Below, one piece after another: positions 4,258 through 5,790 of a stretch of 5,790 bases of DNA. Source of the stretch: Caldifarciminota bacterium UBA3073 (GTDB lineage Bacteria; Hydrothermota; UBA3073); the NCBI GenBank assembly GCA_002366725.1, contig DFBT01000054.1:1750-7539 (forward strand), given 5' to 3'. Numbering within the stretch: position 1 is the first letter of the stretch; the number at the start of each line of letters is the position of its first letter. The notes beneath the pieces were generated by a model, which saw only the letters and a list, made by a program, of their open reading frames with translations, was not told where the DNA came from and did no database searches. The position numbers and the translations under genes were made by a program.

Positions 4258-5103
4258 TTATTTCTCGATGATTTTTATATCCTTTCTTACTTTGTTTATT
4301 AATTTCACTGTAGCATTATTATACTTAATTAAAAAATTCTGAGTATCCTCTATATCAAGCGAATTTCCTGGAAGACTATAGGATATTGTATGAGTACTTT
4401 TACTATAAAAATCATCCAAAGTTATTAATACTCTTGAACCAATTGTATTCGCACTGTTACTTCTCATAAAATGTGGTACAGCACCATGTTTCAATTGATT
4501 AGCTTGATAATCCTTTTTTAATTTTTTATTTTTACCTTTTAAATTATTAAAACAACCCCAAATGTCCTCGGGTATATTACTACTTTCTCGTAACCATTTC
4601 TTAAAATCTTCATCTTTCGTTTTTGTTATCAAAAAACCTAATGCTAAATACCAATCAGTTTTTTCAAGTCCAAGCTCTTTCAACGTATCTCTAACTTCAC
4701 TTTCTGGATAATTTCCTTTCAAATCAACATATGAAGAATAGACAAAACGTAATAAAACTTTTATATAATCAAAACTAGCGTTATAGTATAAAATTGAATT
4801 CGAAATAAAATCGGTAGATATTTTTTCTTGCAAATTTATGCTAACTTTAGAATAGAATTCTTCGCATAATTTTTTGGAAATAATCCCTGACGAAAATACC
4901 AAATTATGTGATGCTAAATCTAATACACCTTCAGTATTTTCGTACTGATTAACAATAAGGGCTATAATATTACAGTCTATCCTTTCATTTGTTTTACCTT
5001 GTATTTCACATACTGTTGTTGGTGTTATCAATTTACCAAGGCTATCTATCTTATCTAACTGTCCTTGGGAATTACCTTTTTTTGAAGTAATAAAATCCAT
5101 CAT
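4258..5103 (-). CDS. Hypothetical protein, 281 aa, coupled to a DNA methyltransferase fragment
   Basis: I do not recognise this family. The protein is soluble, with no signal peptide or membrane span, and mostly helical from about residue 75 on. It shows a basic cluster KGKNKKLKKDYQ (189-200) followed by ANQLKHGAVPHF (201-212), and a strand-rich end (223-246) before a Lys-rich C-terminal helix. The N-x-x-K-H-G element (Asn202, Lys205, His206) in a helical setting loosely recalls HEPN-type proteins, but no full R-x4-6-H motif is present. No PD-(D/E)xK or HNH nuclease motif is evident. Its ATG overlaps the TGA of the methyltransferase fragment (ATGA, 5103-5100), indicating translational coupling and a shared operon; a second in-frame ATG follows at once. 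Sampled lines are about 20-28% G+C, the lowest in the window, suggesting separate acquisition. It may be the nuclease or effector partner of the modification enzyme; that is inference. Confidence 0.7.
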   Translation of the reverse strand: MMDFITSKKGNSQGQLDKIDSLGKLITPTTVCEIQGKTNERIDCNIIALIVNQYENTEGVLDLASHNLVFSSGIISKKLCEEFYSKVSINLQEKISTDFISNSILYYNASFDYIKVLLRFVYSSYVDLKGNYPESEVRDTLKELGLEKTDWYLALGFLITKTKDEDFKKWLRESSNIPEDIWGCFNNLKGKNKKLKKDYQANQLKHGAVPHFMRSNSANTIGSRVLITLDDFYSKSTHTISYSLPGNSLDIEDTQNFLIKYNNATVKLINKVRKDIKIIEK

Positions 5104-5516
5104 AGTTTTTTGATAATCTTTATCTCTTCCTCTGTCAGCCTATAAAGTTTATAGACAAGTGAGTCTATTTGGTTGTCAAGGATATCTATCTGGATTTTAT
5201 ACATCTTTTTATCGCTCTCCAACCTAACAGAATGAAACTTCTTCTGCAATTTCAACATCTTCTCTACCATTGTTACCAATTTATCATGCATTGCCTTCTC
5301 AGATGGATTGGAAAGATTTGGCTTTATCAATGGTAAGTTCAAAAGTGGTTCTTTGTCAATTTGCAATTGGTCTCCTTGTTTCTTGCCCTTATAATAAAGC
5401 CAGAAATAGATGACTCCAGAATTCAAAATTGCTGTTAGATATTTCAGGTTCATATCTTTAGGTTTAATCCCAAGTTTGACAGTAAAAGGGCAAAAATGTC
5501 CATCTATGAGATAACC
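5100..5516 (-). pseudogene. C-terminal fragment of an adenine DNA methyltransferase / type IIG RM enzyme
   Basis: The frame is open from 5516 to its TGA, 138 codons; the ATG at 5453 is internal, because the 21 codons before it (GYLIDGHFCPFTVKLGIKPKD) continue the family sequence. The fragment matches the C-terminal target-recognition and helical end of Eco57I/TaqI-like N6-adenine methyltransferases: LKYLTAILNSGVIYFWL (3-19 from the internal Met), KKQGDQLQIDKEPLLNLPL (24-42), then a long coiled-coil-like helix with DKLVTMVEKMLKLQ (57-70), and the typical end QIDSLVYKLYRLTEEEIKII (95-114). The catalytic NPPY/F motif and SAM-binding domain are absent, so it cannot methylate alone. An in-frame TAA (5519-5517) marks the join to IS-like sequence. 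Insertion of that element into the gene is the simplest explanation. The N-terminal part may lie beyond the right edge. Confidence 0.8.
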
Positions 5517-5545
5517 TTATATGCGAAAACCCTTACTATATAAGG
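5515..5545. repeat. 8-bp inverted repeat at the methyltransferase/IS junction
   Basis: CCTTATAT (5515-5522) and ATATAAGG (5538-5545) are perfect inverted copies around a 15-base loop. The left arm overlaps the point where the methyltransferase reading frame ends. It could be part of the IS terminal sequence or a palindromic target site. The exact IS boundary cannot be fixed without the right end. Confidence 0.45.
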
Positions 5546-5621
5546 AATTGCGTTTTTGAAGCTCTTTGAAAATGGTCAAAAAGGCGTAGTGTAACTTTTT
5601 TGCCTTATAAGATGTTTTTAC

Positions 5622-5650
5622 TTGACAAGCTATGATTTTTGTGTTAAAAT
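5622..5650 (+). promoter_or_regulatory. Sigma-70 promoter of the transposase gene, TTGACA-17-TAAAAT
   Basis: TTGACA (5622-5627) and TAAAAT (5645-5650) are separated by 17 bases. Transcription would begin near 5657, about 34 bases before the transposase ATG. Downstream, AGTGGT (5651-5656) and ACCACT (5685-5690) are inverted copies that bracket the Shine-Dalgarno region. Confidence 0.7.
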
Positions 5651-5690
5651 AGTGGTGATGATAAAACAATAAAAAGGGAGGGTGACCACT

Positions 5691-5790
5691 ATGTTTCTGA
5701 GAGTTGTTCGAATTAAAAAGGGTAGTCAAGTTTATAAATACCTAAAGCTTGTCAAGAGTATTCGCAAAAAGGACAAAGTCATCCAGAAGG
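5691..5790 (+). CDS. Transposase, IS1634-like family, N-terminal 33 codons (runs off window)
   Basis: The visible residues begin MFLRVVRIKKGSQVYKYLKL and go on through VKSIRKKDKVIQK. This matches the start typical of IS1634-group (IS4-superfamily, DDE) transposases, which read approximately M(F/Y)(L/I)RV...KG-x-x-Y-x-YL-x-LV-x-S-x-R...GKV-x-Q-(K/R). The start is well supported by GGAGGGTGA (5677-5685), five bases before the ATG. The catalytic DDE domain lies beyond the window, so intactness is unknown. The call rests on a short N-terminus. Confidence 0.7.
   Translation, partial: MFLRVVRIKKGSQVYKYLKLVKSIRKKDKVIQK

Larger units (their letters stand above)
5520..5790 (+). mobile_element. Left end of an insertion sequence with an IS1634-like transposase (partial)
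   Basis: From about 5520 the minus-strand methyltransferase frame is lost. A plus-strand unit begins: terminal AT-rich sequence, a strong promoter, a Shine-Dalgarno and the N-terminus of a transposase that runs off the window. The left boundary is placed by the methyltransferase break and is uncertain by about ten bases. Terminal inverted repeats and target duplication cannot be judged because the right end is outside. Confidence 0.65.

Noticed and set aside
4258..5103. Calling the 281-aa protein a restriction endonuclease or HEPN nuclease
   Set aside because: No PD-(D/E)xK, HNH, GIY-YIG or full HEPN R-x4-6-H motif can be seen; context alone is not enough for a functional name.
5517..5729. 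Minus-strand 70-aa open frame at the right end
   Set aside because: It lies antisense to the IS promoter and Shine-Dalgarno, has no family resemblance, and is simply the methyltransferase frame read through IS sequence up to the TAA at 5517-5519.

Overview
The window looks like an accessory, rearranged stretch of a bacterial chromosome, probably from an uncultivated anaerobe-like lineage. Bacterial character is supported by two near-consensus sigma-70 promoters with 17-bp spacers, an intrinsic terminator and clear Shine-Dalgarno sites. One protein (the OB-fold protein at 808-1110) resembles the archaeal/SOSS-B type of single-stranded DNA-binding protein, which some bacterial candidate phyla also carry. 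I cannot place the organism to phylum. Base composition changes across the window: about half G+C in sampled lines of the left gene (156-779), and about 20-28% in sampled lines of the gene at 4258-5103. This suggests a mosaic of pieces of different origin.

Left part (1-1420). A repeat- and hairpin-rich leader precedes a PgeF/YfiH-type purine nucleoside phosphorylase (laccase-domain) gene on the plus strand. It converges on a minus-strand OB-fold ssDNA-binding gene. Upstream of the OB-fold gene lies about 390 bases of non-coding DNA. This holds dispersed palindromic repeats and, on the minus strand, a perfect consensus promoter about 50 bases ahead of a strong intrinsic terminator: a candidate small RNA of about 77 nt, or an attenuated leader of the OB-fold gene.

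Middle part (1500-2900). This is debris of small toxin-antitoxin-like and nucleotidyltransferase modules, all on the minus strand. It contains an intact orphan HicB-like gene and a broken second copy of the 5' end of hicB. A small helical protein of the kind usually encoded beside a nucleotidyltransferase is followed by the C-terminal half of that nucleotidyltransferase, with the intervening DNA apparently deleted. An unrecognised 170-aa gene is bracketed by 18-bp imperfect direct repeats. A GGGTCAGG-type short repeat sits at the 3' end of four separate minus-strand reading frames in the window.

Right part (2960-5790). Three tandem 11-bp repeats separate the 170-aa gene from a complete class II Fic adenylyltransferase with a C-terminal winged helix. 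After a 221-base repeat-bearing gap comes an unrecognised, very AT-rich 281-aa gene. Its start overlaps (ATGA) the stop of a 5'-truncated adenine DNA methyltransferase/type IIG C-terminus, so the 281-aa protein probably belonged to a restriction-modification or related defence operon. The methyltransferase frame is cut at about 5516, where an IS with an IS1634-like transposase begins on the plus strand; its promoter, RBS and first 33 codons are visible before the window ends. The overall picture is a defence/toxin-antitoxin island eroded by insertions, deletions and short repeats.
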